From NCBI GenBank assembly GCA_029948255.1, contig JALIZF010001469.1:124001-188000 (forward strand): a stretch of DNA of 64,000 bases, in the 5' to 3' direction. The notes under the pieces were generated by a model that was given only the letters and a program-made list of their open reading frames with translations, did no database searches and had not been told where the DNA came from. This document shows, piece by piece, positions 39,345 to 60,271 of this stretch. How positions within the stretch are numbered: position 1 is the first letter of the stretch; each line of letters opens with the position of its first letter. The position numbers were made by a program, and so were the translations under genes. The stretch comes from Telmatactis stephensoni (Eukaryota; Cnidaria; Anthozoa; Actiniaria; Isophelliidae).

Positions 39345-39795
39345 GTATTTACGTTCCGTAAAGAATCCGTAAAGGTTCCGTAAAGAAATAGTTTACGCCT
39401 CTTTTCGGCGTTATTTACAAGTGCGTAAAGTATTTACGGTACCATCACGGAGATTGTAAAGATGTGTACAGACATAATTTACGTATATTTACGGAGCTCA
39501 AAAGATCCGTAAATCTCACCTTAACACATATACTCGTCATCGTAAAGATGCGCAAAAGCAATCTTTACGGGTATATTCGTAATGGAAAAGATGTGCAAAA
39601 CCATTATTTACGCGTACAATCGCCATCCGTAAAGATGCGCAAAAGCAATCTTTACGGGTATATTCGTGACGGAAAAGATGCGCAAAATCCCTAGTTATGC
39701 GCACAATCGTCATCGTAAAGATGCGAATAGCGACTTTCACGCGTACATTTTTTATCGTAAAAATCCCCAAAGCTACATTTACGCGCAGTTCTAAT
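39345..39795. repeat. minisatellite of about 43-bp units, dense in TTTACG/CGTAAA
   Basis: Units begin CGTCATCGTAAAGATGCGCA and continue into ATCTTTACGGGTATATT. Alternate units are more alike, giving an 87-base higher-order period (39541 and 39628). The first 100 bases hold the same hexamers without clear units. About eighteen TTTACG or CGTAAA words occur in 450 bases. Confidence 0.82.
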
Positions 39796-40080
39796 TATAC
39801 TATGGATAACAAAGAATTTTGCTATTATTTGCTAGTTTGTTTCATGGTTTAAGTGTTAGCGCTCTAAAGCAAATGTAATAATGACCCCCAAATCCTACAT
39901 TTTGAGAAGCTTATTCATATCATATATATAAAACGATTTAAAGAATATATACATTATTAAAAAAACAGTAACATTCTTCTTAGTGAAATTACATTTCAAA
40001 ATTTCTAAATATATTTAAAATATTTGAATATCAAAAAATATATAAAATACTCTGTTTCAACGTATCCAATACAGCATTAC

Positions 40081-40191
<111 letters not shown>

Positions 40192-40558
40192 TTTAATAAT
40201 AATAATAAAAACAATCTAAAATATATATATACACGGTCATACGTCACAATATTGATTTACATATTTACAAATTTCAGTTTTATGTTCTTGAAATTACTGG
40301 AATATATTAAATAAATCTAAAATCTAAAAACTATCAAATATCTAAAATAATTATAAAAGGCTGAAATAATAATAATGGAAACTTTATTTGCTTATGAATA
40401 CAGTAGTAAATCTCACTAAGTATAGGCAATGAAAACTGGGTACTTGAGATGATAGATAGGTGATGTAAGAAATGTATATATTATATATATATACATATAT
40501 ACACACACAAAGAAAACAATTAAAATAATAATAACAACAATAAACAACAGCTAAAATT

Positions 40559-43500
40559 TCAATAATTCTGTACCATCCCAAATCCTATTTTTACCAGCAA
40601 AATTATATAATATGTAGCTCTAATGGCAAGATTGATCATTTTTCTAATAATATAGAGTTGTTGTTTCTTATCCATACCAATGTCATTCATCATGTCTTGG
40701 AATGTGGAGCATTCGGAAGAGAAAATGCCAAGAGAACTAATGGAGAAGTTAACAAATTTAACACAACTGTAATCATTCTTCAATTCTTTAATTAAGTTCT
40801 TGTATTTTTCTCTTTACGGATTGCAGTTTTACTGAGGTTGGATTCAAATCCAACTGTTAGTTCTATCTGGATGAAAGGTATCACCAGTTATAATTGAAGG
40901 ACTCGAAAAACCATTCACATCAGCACAGAGTGAAGAGCGATTACTTTAATTGCAGGTTGAAGGGAAGTGGCGATGAAATTTAGAATTGAGTCGTGTCTCC
41001 AGGTAAAGCGTTTAAGGTAATGCTGGCAACCAGCGACAACATGGAGGAGTGATTCAGGACTAAGGCAGAAAGAGCAGTCAGGACTTTGTGATGATCCCCA
41101 TCTGAACAGATTTTTACGTGTAGCAAGGGAGTTGTTCATGTAGCGAATGGTAAAGTTATAAATGTTCTTGGGTAGGTTAGACTGGACAGACGACCAAATA
41201 GAATTAACAGATGATAATGAAAACTTGATAACATTTGCGAAAAAGAAACCTTGAGATGTTAAGTGGTGTAGCAGTTTATCTTCTTGATTAGAACGGAAAT
41301 CTTTAAGAACTTCTTTAGTAGATTTATATACATCGTATTGGATGTTAGTGTGGCAGCTCGACGACTTCCAGAGATCTTTAATGGAATCATGACGGGACGT
41401 TTTTAAGGAATTACGGAGAACTGTTTGACATTGAATGAATTTGACAGAAGGAGGACAAATATTAAGACCAAATTTATTACGCTCAAGAAAAACGTTACTC
41501 AATGTACCAGATATTGGGATATCAAGCCATTTACGAATGAATCCATTCACTATAGAATCAATGTTTTCTATTATCCAGGTTTTAGATATATCAGCTACAG
41601 TAAAATGCCAGGAAAGTTTAGATAGGACATAGCGGCTGTACAGGAGAAGTTTATTTTTAGGATGCAATGGCTTCATATCAATGTCACTCATCAGATCTTG
41701 AACAAGAGAGGTCAATTCAGACATGTGTTGGTGGTTGGACATGTTGAAATCAAAGAAACGTCCTAAGTAGCGAAATGAATCACCCATTTTGATATAAGGG
41801 ACAAGAACTCCATTTATTATTAGTTTTGGCAAATATTGGACGGATTTAGTGTACAGTTTCTTGATACCAAAAGTAATGCACTTATCAACCCTTATTATCA
41901 TGTCAGACCATTGGCACCAGATTATAAAGCGATTGATTAGGTGTTGATTTTCTGATTCTTGGCCACTTATGACGGCAGCGTCGTCAGCGAACTGGAACCA
42001 GTGGATGGGATTTAAAAACTTTAAGGAAAAACCAAATTGTCTATACTTCTCGGATTTAATGTGCTGGAGAAACGTATTGAAGCATAGGTTAAAAAGAAGA
42101 GGACTTAAGCAATCACCTTGAAGCACACCGCGACCAACATGTATAAAAGGAGTGCGGAAATCATTAGTAATTATGGAGGTTTTGAAATCGGTGTACAAGC
42201 TTTTAATTAGACATTTTATATGATCAGGAATGTGGTGGTAATCAAGAACTGCTTGAATCAAGTTGTGATGAACTTCACCAAAGGCGTTCTTCAGGTCAAG
42301 TAGAGTAATAACAAGGGAGCGTTGCTTTATGCGAGCTTTGTTGATGATGTGAGCCATTTGAGCCGTATGCTCAAAAGTTCCAGAGAGACCAGGGGTAAAA
42401 CCTTTTTGAATTTCATGCTCAATAAAGTTATTAGCGGCAAGGAAGTTAAAGATGGCATTACGAAGGCAGGAGGTAAAAACCTTTAAGGGCACTGATTGAA
42501 GAGTAATAGGACGAAAATTAGCAGGGTCATTAGTGTTTCCTTTTTTATGGATAAGGATTGTGCAGGCTTGCTTCCATTCGCTGGGGACGGATTGAATTAA
42601 CCACGCTGTACGGATAATTTGAGATAGATAAGTGCGAAGGAAGGGACATCTTTTGAAACAAATGATTGACAGTTGATCTAAGGGACAAGGAGAACCAGAA
42701 GCCTTCATCTTTCTAATGACAATTGAGATCTCTTCGTACGTTGGAGGTTCAAGGTTAAACGGAATTACAGGATCAGACAAAGTTGGTATCCAACTTGGAA
42801 GGTTGAAAACTTTAGTCGGGTTAACTGATGAAAGAGTTCTTGCAAAGTAATTAAAACATTCATCCATGGAGAATGAGGGGAGGATCTCATCTTTTTTATT
42901 GAAGATCTTTTTGACGTAGCCCCAAAAATTTTTGGCAATAGAGTAATCATGATTTACTGAGTCAGTGTTGTCGTTAGGCCACTTGTTTTGCAGCTTGTCA
43001 CGCAATAGGCGAGATACGTATTTAATTTCCGTGGTATCAGCGTTAGAGTGTTTTAGAGCTTTGAGAGATTTCTTTAGATCCTGTTTAGACTTATCTTTGT
43101 ACTTATTTATCAGGCTTTTATCAATCACTTGTGAAACTTTACCAAAATTAGTAGAGAAATATTCATAAATAGTGTCATTCAGAAGTTTGATACTTGAGTT
43201 GAGGTTCTGAGCTGTGATTGGAAGATTCAAAAGTAGAACTGATTTGAAATATTCGTTGGCCGTTGACCATTGATCATCTGTTTTAGGTAGATTTATTCCT
43301 TGTTTAATATCGGGAAAGCTGTAATCTTCAAGTTGAATTAATGGAACACCAGCGTTAATTAAAGGAACATTTACATTGTCGGCTTCAGATTCTTGATCAG
43401 CTAAGGTATTATTATTTTGAAGGTCAGCACGAAGTTGATCATTCAACCCCAAAACAACTCTACAACTCCTTTGATGCATCTTCAAACCTCTGTTCCCCTT

Positions 43501-43722
43501 ACAAAGCTTACCACAACAACACTTGACGTAGTAAATACGAGGGACATTATCAGCAGGATTATTAGCATTTGGGATTTGTTTCTCTCCATCAGCAGGACGT
43601 TCCGCTCGGTGAATTCTTTCTTTGCAACGCCACGCATGGCGGCCCAGCGAGACAAAATCTTGACCACAAAAAGAACAGACAACTCCAGCGAAGAAAATAA
43701 TAAGAAAACTTGGATAACCCAT
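40559..43722 (-). mobile_element. R2-superclade LINE with one long ORF (935 codons) and broken endonuclease
   Basis: Minus strand. The open frame 43722-40915 has two N-terminal zinc-finger-like motifs (C16-x2-C19-x9-H29-x3-C33; CCCGKLCKGNRGLKMHQRSC near 73-92), reverse transcriptase blocks (ILIHKKG about 390, LLDLKNAFGEVH about 476, RGVLQGDCLSPLLF about 535, FADD about 578), and a C-terminal knuckle CSFC...H...C (about 882) followed by WRHDSIL. After the stop at 40915 coding similarity continues in other frames: SPSIITGDTF, ELTVGFESNLSKTAIRKEK, then NDYSCVKFVNFSISSLGIFS (40783-40559). This is the restriction-like endonuclease, broken by at least two frameshifts. It was mobile by target-primed reverse transcription. 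The RT region is intact but this copy is probably inactive. Confidence 0.85.
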
Positions 43723-43841
43723 GCTCTAGAACTTGTAAAGTCAGCTGGACATAGACTAATTAATGTTGATATCAATTCAAGTATAAAAAGAACGATAAAA
43801 CTGAAGACGTGTACAGAGCGTGTTCACTCTGCTCGATGTCC

Positions 43842-43843
43842 CA

Positions 43844-43890
<47 letters not shown>
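43842..43890. repeat. (AAT)n microsatellite upstream of the LINE
   Basis: About 16 AAT units; another AAT-rich patch is at 44010-44030. Confidence 0.9.
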
Positions 43891-43891
<1 letters not shown>

Positions 43892-44243
43892 CGTATTCAT
43901 TTGAAGTTTCAACTATTTGGATAAATAGAATTTTAATATTTGTGAATTATTTAGAATTATTTATGCATAATAAAGAAGTTATTTAATTTAAAAATTAAAA
44001 AAAAAAAAAAATAATAATAATAATATTTTTTTTATTAAAATTATAATAACTTTTATTTAAATCTATAAAACCAATCTAGTAACATTCTAATGTAAGTAAA
44101 TCTAAATTATCTTAATTATCCTATTTTCATAAATGTATAGGTCTAACATTGATAAACAAAAACCATATTCACTATTATTAATGACTGACTTGTTAAAAAA
44201 AACTGTAAAACATGATATATTGCAAAATAGATAATGCAATATG

Positions 44244-44244
44244 C

Positions 44245-44292
<48 letters not shown>
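44244..44292. repeat. (AAT)n microsatellite
   Basis: About 16 AAT units in non-coding AT-rich DNA. Confidence 0.9.
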
Positions 44293-45200
44293 GAATTTTA
44301 AACAGGATATAGCCCATCAGTGTATAACACTGTTGTCCTTGGGTCCTGTATACATACATACGTATACGCGACTCTTAAAATATCAGCCCGTATAATACAC
44401 AAGAAAAATATCTAATAAGTTGTATGAATGAAACTTTTAAACATGCCCAGCTATGTATTGCATGCATGTTTCTATTGTTTCTTGCTCAAAATTCTTCGTT
44501 TGTATGTTACGTCAGAGATCATAAATATTCAAACTAAAATCTAATTTCGAATCCTATCAGTTTTGTTCTATCTATGGTTTAGAAAATTGTGATGCGAGTT
44601 ATTTTGTAAACTTATATTCAGATATTTTGATGGGCTCGATGTTTTTTAGTCGAGTTGTAGAAGCCCTACTTAGAAATGCTACTCATAGTTAAATTAAGCG
44701 ATATTGATCAACTTTATGCTTGCATTTTGGCACTGCCATGTTGGAGGATAACGATACGTCCTCCAAGATTGCGCCGCCATATATGTACACTCTATAATGC
44801 GAAAAAAATTCAATCGCCAATAACTCGGTAAAGAGTTGCTCTTGTGCTCCAAATAATGTCACAGAGGTGTTTCTGCATGCATCTTACTTTATTTAGCAAA
44901 AGTAATAATATTTCAAAATTTCAAAACATCAATATACAAAAAAGAATAGATTACGTAGGAATGTCTGATTATGCAAAACAGTACAGGCTAGATGAGCGCA
45001 GTCTACTAGCGCCCAGTTCTCTGAATGTATGCAGATCACCCACTCTAAAGATCAAACTTCAACAAGTTGCACCCTTGGAATTCCTCCACTGTAAGGTGTT
45101 AAAACTGAGCTTCGAAGACCTGGGTCAGTATAAGGTAAAGGCCTAGGTAAAAAAAAAAACGTAAAGGTAATTTATTTTACTTCGAGTCCGCGGGGAGTGG
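44293..45200. other. intergenic DNA, no gene recognised
   Basis: The plus frame at 44844-45146 has no recognisable motif and no supporting splice signals. Confidence 0.4.
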
Positions 45201-45224
45201 TTGCCCAGTCTCCCAAGCCAAAGG

Positions 45225-45407
45225 CTCATGTATCAAGCGTTCGAAGGTGCGCCCTCTCCCTCTATCCATAAGTTAAGGGTATCAAGCGAATTAAAGCTAC
45301 ACAGAAAGGAAAGAGGTTGAAACAAGGATGTGAGGTCACAGGGGATCGAACTCTGGACCTCTTGCACCGAAGGCCGCGCACTAACCAACTGTGCCATCCT
45401 TGCTTCC
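45225..45407 (-). mobile_element. tRNA-derived SINE, copy 2
   Basis: Minus strand GCAAGGATGGCACAGTTGGT and GGTCCAGAGTTCGATCCCCT correspond to A and B boxes. The body and tail (GTGTAGCTTTAATTCGCTTG) match copy 1 at 36850-37027. Confidence 0.78.
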
Positions 45408-45499
45408 GAAAGCTAAGTTAACATAAACACTCATCCTGGGGGAAACCACATCAACGACACAGCAAATTAAGCTAACAAATATAAACTTGGAATCATCAA

Positions 45500-45960
45500 A
45501 CGTTCTGCACGAACTAATACTACAAGCATTTTCTCGATATTTCATATCGCCCACTTGTTAGTCCTATTTTGGAATATGCCTGTTTGGTGGCCATACTTTG
45601 TTAAGGACATGCATGCATGCTATTGAAAACGTACAGCGTAGAGCCTCTATGTTAACACTCTGTCAAACCAGGGGTGAAATGTTCTACGAAGATAGGTAAG
45701 TTACTGGGGTGGCCGGAGTTATTTAATAGTATAGAATATTTGTTATTGATTGGGTGTTTTTGGTTTAAGCCTAGTTAAGTTACCTAAACAAAGTTTAGTG
45801 ATTATTTTCGGAACTTGCCAGACTTAAGTCCACTAGAGCAAACGACCGTCAAAGTTACTTAATGTCTAGCAACGTTATATTGATGTTTATCGAGTCCTTT
45901 TGTTTTCATTACGGACATTTCAATTTTTTTTACTAATCTGGTTTTAAGTTTTTATCATGT
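45500..45960 (+). pseudogene. decayed LINE reverse transcriptase C-terminal region
   Basis: Plus-strand pieces LVSPILEYACLV, IENVQRRASMLTLCQ, RGEMFYEDR, LLGWPELFNSIEYLLLI in different frames follow the order PILEYA...IEKVQRRA...YEDRL..L.W..L..RR found after the polymerase core of CR1/L2/jockey-type LINEs. Multiple frameshifts and stops are present. Confidence 0.65.
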
Positions 45961-46215
45961 ATGGTGTAGTGTGGTGTGGTGTGGCGTGGTGTGGTGTGGT
46001 GTGGTGTGGTGTGGTGTGGTGTGGTGTGGTGTGGTGTGGTGTGGTGTGGTGTGGTATGGTGTGGTGTGGTGTGGTGTGGTGTGGTGTGGTGTAGTGTAGA
46101 ATTGTATGGTATGGTATGCTAAGGTGTGGTGTGGCATGGTATGGTGTGGTGTGGTGTGGAATGGTGTGGTGTGGAATGGTATGGTATGGTGTGGTATATG
46201 TCTGGTATGGTAAGG
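45960..46215. repeat. (TGTGG)n / (TATGG)n array
   Basis: Pentamer array GGTGT with TATGG and other variants; the purer part is 45965-46090. Confidence 0.95.
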
Positions 46216-46239
46216 TATGGTAATGACATTATTATGCAG

Positions 46240-46880
46240 ACTACAACCTGATGCTTCTAAATATTTTTAATGACTTCAATCTTTACAATCTTTACTTTTA
46301 AATTTATTTATCGTTTAGCGACAGGTGGAAAATTTTCCCAAATCACTGAAAAGTGCAAACACCATCGCCAAACATTTAACGCATTTGCTTACATAAAATT
46401 AAAATCTTAATTAATTGAAGCACTATATTGAGTTTGTCCGTGCCATAATCCATTTTAGTTCTGTGGTTACAGTAGACTTCAAACTGGAAAAGAGGAAAGG
46501 CTGGTGATTAAGGATAAAGTAACCCTTTCAGTATAGCTATTTGCACAAACATTGACCCTTCCAAGTCATTGAACTTCGATCGAAATGGCTCCTCCAGTGG
46601 GTCCACTGAAGATTTTGTTCATGTGTTATATCTATGACTACGCGGCATAATTGCGTTTTAAATACCAAACATTTGCCTCTGTCGCTGTTTGAACCATTTT
46701 CCATTTCGGACGTCTCAGTGGGGTTCTGTATTCTGAATGGGTCAATATTTGTGCGAATAGTGCTTTGTACAGTTTTTATTCACTCGTTGTTACCTATCAA
46801 GATCGAGGGTGCGATTGAATTTATCCTGGAATAAGAATACTTGATATAAAGCGGAATGTCCGTAGCGTTCGATTGAGTTG
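46240..46880. repeat. downstream flank of gene A (duplicated unit)
   Basis: Homologous to 30611-31800 after gene B and, in part, to 18416-18740 after gene C. It carries the empty site of the element 30998-31650. Confidence 0.65.
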
Positions 46881-47734
46881 CTATTCTTAATCCATGCCAA
46901 AAATGGGTCGTCTTTCTAACCCAAGCAAAGTAGAATGCTTGGATTATTCCCGAATATTGCCGTCATTTCTTTTCAACAACGGCGTTTATTTATTTATTTA
47001 TTTATTTTTCAAAACCAACAAAATTGCGTGCAGTCCTGATATACGTCGCTGCTTAGAACGACAATAAAATTTCACGAGGAAAAGAAATAAAATTAAAGTC
47101 CTCACTGATATAAACTCGAAGAAATAAACGGCATGGGAACGTATTGCTTTGCAATTGCAAACGCACAAACAAAGATGTACGGCGAGGGCAGACTAGCAAT
47201 CTGCTGACATTTTTCGTATAATGCAGGCTGAAGCCTTAACAACAGAGTAATCTTTTTTTATCTGATCGACTTCTGCTTTCGATAGTTATATATTAAACGA
47301 ATATTCCGAAAAACATTCCTCTTCCTGAATATGGTCAATCGAACGCAAGATGCGTATCATAAAATTCACTCACTACTTTCTCGCTCACTCATCAGTTTTA
47401 GTTTGGGATAACTCACAAATACAAACTCTACCATGTAATAAATAGATATGGGGTGGCTCATCCGGCCTTGCAGTACATGCGCTTAATTACGAAGGGCGCA
47501 GTTCAACTAGGCTCAGATTTCAGCCGTCAGGGATTCGTGCGCCCGCGATACTCATCCCCGTGATTGAGTCGAAGGTATATTGAAGGGCGCTTTCATTACG
47601 AGAGATTTACACATTTAATTTACATACACACACGTAGCAGCCAGCACTGATCACAGAGCACAGCTTATAGATCGAAACTAGTTCGCTTTTACTGGGAGGA
47701 AAAATCGGAGTACACGGAGAAAAGACCCTATATA

Positions 47735-47866
47735 TAAGCAAGGAAGAGAACGAACAAGAAACTCAAGCCACATGCGATGCGCGCCGCGTCCGGGAATGGA
47801 ACTCGAGACCACAGATCGAGGTGACAGCTAGACCGGCGCTCTAACCGCTCGGCCACTCTTGCTTCG
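47735..47866 (-). mobile_element. tRNA-derived SINE of a second family
   Basis: Minus strand GAGTGGCCGAGCGGTTAGAG (A box) and GGTCTCGAGTTCCATTCCCG (B box) resemble a serine-type tRNA head with a long variable region, followed by unrelated tail. No paired acceptor stem. Confidence 0.72.
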
Positions 47867-48044
47867 GGAGACAATACGTACGTAGTACGCAGTTCATGTA
47901 ATATATTCATAAAAAATATAATACAAAACACATAATACAATAGAACGAAGGATAATAGAAAACAATAGATATTTTGAATACAATACTCGAACTGAGTGCT
48001 ATGTAGGTTTTCCCCTCTTGCTTCCCGTCAAGAAATCATTCTCT

Positions 48045-56952
<8,908 letters not shown>

Positions 56953-57024
56953 CCTGACAGCCCAGTCAGTTTCACTTCACACCAAATTAAATGTACCAAA
57001 GTCTCCAACGTTTAAACTTTGTCG

Positions 57025-57185
57025 TATGATGGTAGCTGGGTTATTTAGGGATTTATATAGCCAAGAACTGAATGAAACGTGAATCTGTTGCAAATATCAA
57101 ATACCAAAGAGAAGCTGGTTCCAGCTAGAGTCTAGAAATTGGTGGTTTGAGGTTCTTTTGAAGGTTGCATCAAAAGACATTTTAA
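57025..57185 (-). promoter_or_regulatory. gene A promoter block with TATA box
   Basis: CTATATAAAT (minus) at 57051-57060, about 100 bases upstream of the ATG, then TTCACGTTTCATTCAG and AGCTGGAACCAGCT further upstream. Confidence 0.74.
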
Positions 57186-57195
57186 TGTCTTTAAA

Positions 57196-57738
57196 AAGTG
57201 CTACTATTATGAAAAAACGCCGTAATCAAATATAGCAGAAATGACACTGAATAACTCTTAAAGGATCTTATAATCACTATAATCATCTGTTTTCGATATT
57301 CCAAAGGGAAGTATATATTTTTATGAATTTTTAGAGGTGTCAGTGACGTCATTTACTTATAATTAGGAGCTTTGCTCCGTACATTTCTTTATATTTAGTT
57401 TCTTGATTTATTTTCTTGTTTTTACACTAATAGTTTATGTGACAGAAGGGTTTTCTTGCATTTTTGTGTCTAAAATTGATTTTCTGGCCAGTGTTCTTCA
57501 ATATATATAGAACATTCACGTTGAGAGATTTCGATTAACAAATTATAAAGAAATATATGGAGCAAAGTGACTAGTTGAGTAGATGACATCAATGAAACCC
57601 CTAAAGATTCATAAAAGTATAGTACTTCCCTTTAGAGCACCGAGAAAAGATTTTACCTAGTGATTATTAGATCCTTGAAGAGTTATTCAGTGTCGTTTCA
57701 GCTGAATTTGATTTCGGCGTTTTTTCATAGTAGTACGT
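57196..57738. mobile_element. 543-bp fold-back element just upstream of gene A promoter
   Basis: The left arm (57196-57400) and right arm (57538-57738) are diverged reverse complements: ATGAAAAAACGCCG, GACACTGAATAACTCTT, AAAGGGAAGTA and AGCTTTGCTCC each recur inverted. Confidence 0.78.
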
Positions 57739-58011
57739 TATATAAGTAATGCTCCAACTAAGAATTAGGGGGTTCTCTCTTGTTCTAGATCTGCGGCATT
57801 TCGCTTTACCCACGGAATAATTTCTTGGTTTTCAGGCTGAAGATATACCATCCTATAGCAAAATATAATTAAAATAAAATGTACAAAAAGTCGATCCGTT
57901 TTGGAACATAGTTTCTTTGGCGTAAAAAACAGTAGCCAAAGTAGAGTTTTTGTAATTTCATATGAAGCAAAAATTGTCATTAACTGAAAGGAATCAGTTA
58001 ATTGATAAGGG

Positions 58012-58404
58012 AGAGTTTACATGGCACTAGTTGGATCATATCCTAGCACTAGGATCATCCTAGCAGGCGAACCAACTTTACGTCAGTTAGTTTACACGTC
58101 ATCCGAAGCAGAGTTCAAAGAAATGGGTGGCCATTAAGTCTATCATAATGTCCTGGGTCACCCGAACTACCACAAGGGCCGACATTAGTGTTTCCTAATC
58201 CTAGTTGGCGAAGTATCTCTGCTACTTTTTCCGTTTACATGACCGAAACATATTCCTAGCTAGTGCTAGGATACTCTTACCAGCGAGAAAGGATGATCCT
58301 AGTAGTAGGATTATCCTAATACCCGAAGTGACGACACAAATTTCCATGTAAATAACAGAATGCATGCAGTAAATGTATAGTACGTGCTATGTAAACACCC
58401 CCTA
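58012..58404. mobile_element. TIR element with CCTAGyrCTAGGAT palindromes
   Basis: The left terminus GGGAGAGTTTACATGGCAC is mirrored by GTGCTATGTAAACACCCCC. Inside, CCTAGCACTAGGAT, TAGTGCTAGGATA and CCTAGTAGTAGGAT form several small palindromes. Confidence 0.65.
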
Positions 58405-59256
58405 AGATAGAAATAAATTTACTAACTCAAGATGTACATGGAAGGTTTTCATGTTTTAACCAATAAGGTGAAAGGTTTCAGTAAACAATAATACCAATTA
58501 GCACCTAACGGATTGCCGTTAGCCTCGAGCTCCCCAGTACTAGTTCTTACTCAGAGAATTACTTAAGGCTAAACATATCAGTGAAGAAAAGACGGATAAA
58601 TAATCGTCGACTTTGTACATGTTACTTCAGCCCGTAATGAAACATAAAACATAACTTTTGTCTTACATTTCAAGTTTTCGGTTTCATGTGTTTCGGGTTT
58701 TTGCGGAGGTTATTTTTACTAAGGCCTCGACGCATTGGCTGACAGATCTTAGGTTGCAGTGACAAGCGCCTCTGTTTGAATTGTTTAGAACTGATATACA
58801 TCTATTTCAATTAAAATTAACGTTGTCGACAGATAGACACAAGTCTACGCGACTCACCCGAAATGGAGTATGAGTAGAAATTACTAAAAGCTATGAAACC
58901 ACATAAATATCAGCACGACAATTCTCAACCAGTTGGTGTTGAGCTTATATATACAACGTTAACAAAGTGCTTTATTCATTGATGCTTAAAATGAAGACAA
59001 AAACCAAAAAGAGAGTAAAGTTTTTCAACTACCCATACTCCTTTGCGGTCTAGTCGCGTAGCTAGAAGCCTCTCGCCCGACAACCTTTTTTGAAAGAGGT
59101 GTATATTATATGTATCTGATAACTATATTTGTGTCCTTTATTGAACTGGTTGCATCCAAAGACTTAAGGTTAGCTAGACATATTACAGAAAAGAAGAAGA
59201 ACCTTCGCCTTTTTCGATGTTCCTTTATATAGTATAATTACACATAAAACCTAATT

Positions 59257-59962
59257 AGACAAGGCGCATTTTCGAGAAATCAGATACCTGGAGGCATTTT
59301 GGGGTAGAGGCTGGTAACATAACTATTCTAAACCGATTTTTCATGCTGAATCCGAATATGACTGTTACCAAGACGTATTCTGCAATCTTATACGTGTAAG
59401 GCGTGCTTTGTGAATTGCTACAGTCATTTCATACTAACGGCTTTTTCATGTAATTCCAAAAGTTCCCAAATTTAAAAACAATTACCATAGCTGGAAAGAG
59501 CACATCAAAATCAGTAAAACTGTGAAGTTTGAAGGATATCAGTTGAAAAATCAAGGAGATACGAATTTTCAAAAAACGAAATTTTGTATGAAAACACTTA
59601 CAGTTATGCAAGAGATACCAACAAATTTCGATTTTTGAAAATTCGTATCTCCTTGATTTTTCAACTGATATCCTTCAAACTTCACAGTTTTACTGATTTT
59701 GATATGCTCTTTCCAGCCATGGTAATTGTTTTTAAGTTTGGGAAGTTTTAGAATTACATGAAAAAGCCGTTAGTATGAAATGACTGTAGCAATTCACAAA
59801 ATACGTCATTTACACAATAAGATTGCAGAATACGTCTTGGTAACAGCCATATTCGGATTCAGCCTTAAAAATTAGTTTAGAATAATTATGTTACCAGCCT
59901 CTACCCCAAAATGCCTTTTGACCTTTTTGCGATCGACTTTTTCAATTTTGCGCCTTGTCTAA
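59257..59962. mobile_element. 706-bp palindromic fold-back element
   Basis: TTAGACAAGGCGCA...CATTTTGGGGTAGAGGCTGG runs to a centre near 59605 and back; arms are about 340 bases and highly similar. Copy 2 (61139-61147) reads AAAACCTAACCGAACG with no insert. Confidence 0.87.
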
Positions 59963-60038
59963 ATCGAACGTTCATGTCGAAACTTGTGATTTTGTAGCTT
60001 TAAATTTTCACAGGTAAAACATGGCAATATTGTTAAGA

Positions 60039-60271
60039 GACGGATAATTAGAAAAGTGATGGGGGGGATGGGGAGTTTGGGATTGGCTTAAATTTTTTTT
60101 TGGCCACCCAAAGTGGAAATGAATTTTTTTTCACTTTGGCAGGAATATTTTTTTTTAAGAAAATGTCCCGGCAGATTTTTTTTTCAAAATTTTTATTGGA
60201 AATAATTTTTTTTTTTTTTTTTTTTTTTGCTTTTGCCCCATCCCCCCATCACTTTTCTAATGGTCCGTCCC
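60039..60271. mobile_element. 233-bp TIR element, TAAGA duplication
   Basis: TAGAAAAGTGATGGGGGG near the left end is mirrored by CCCCCCATCACTTTTCTA; the outer ends are GACGGA and TCCGTC. TAAGA lies at 60034-60038 and 60272-60276. Copy 2 (near 61217) reads straight through. Confidence 0.82.

Noticed and set aside
39541..39795. CRISPR array
   Set aside because: Units are contiguous and diverged, without unique spacers, and the genome is eukaryotic.
43417..43848. 143-codon plus-strand frame opposite the LINE 5' end
   Set aside because: Antisense of the zinc-finger region; the minus frame has the motifs.
45955..46137. His/Thr-rich frame
   Set aside because: Translation of the TGTGG array.
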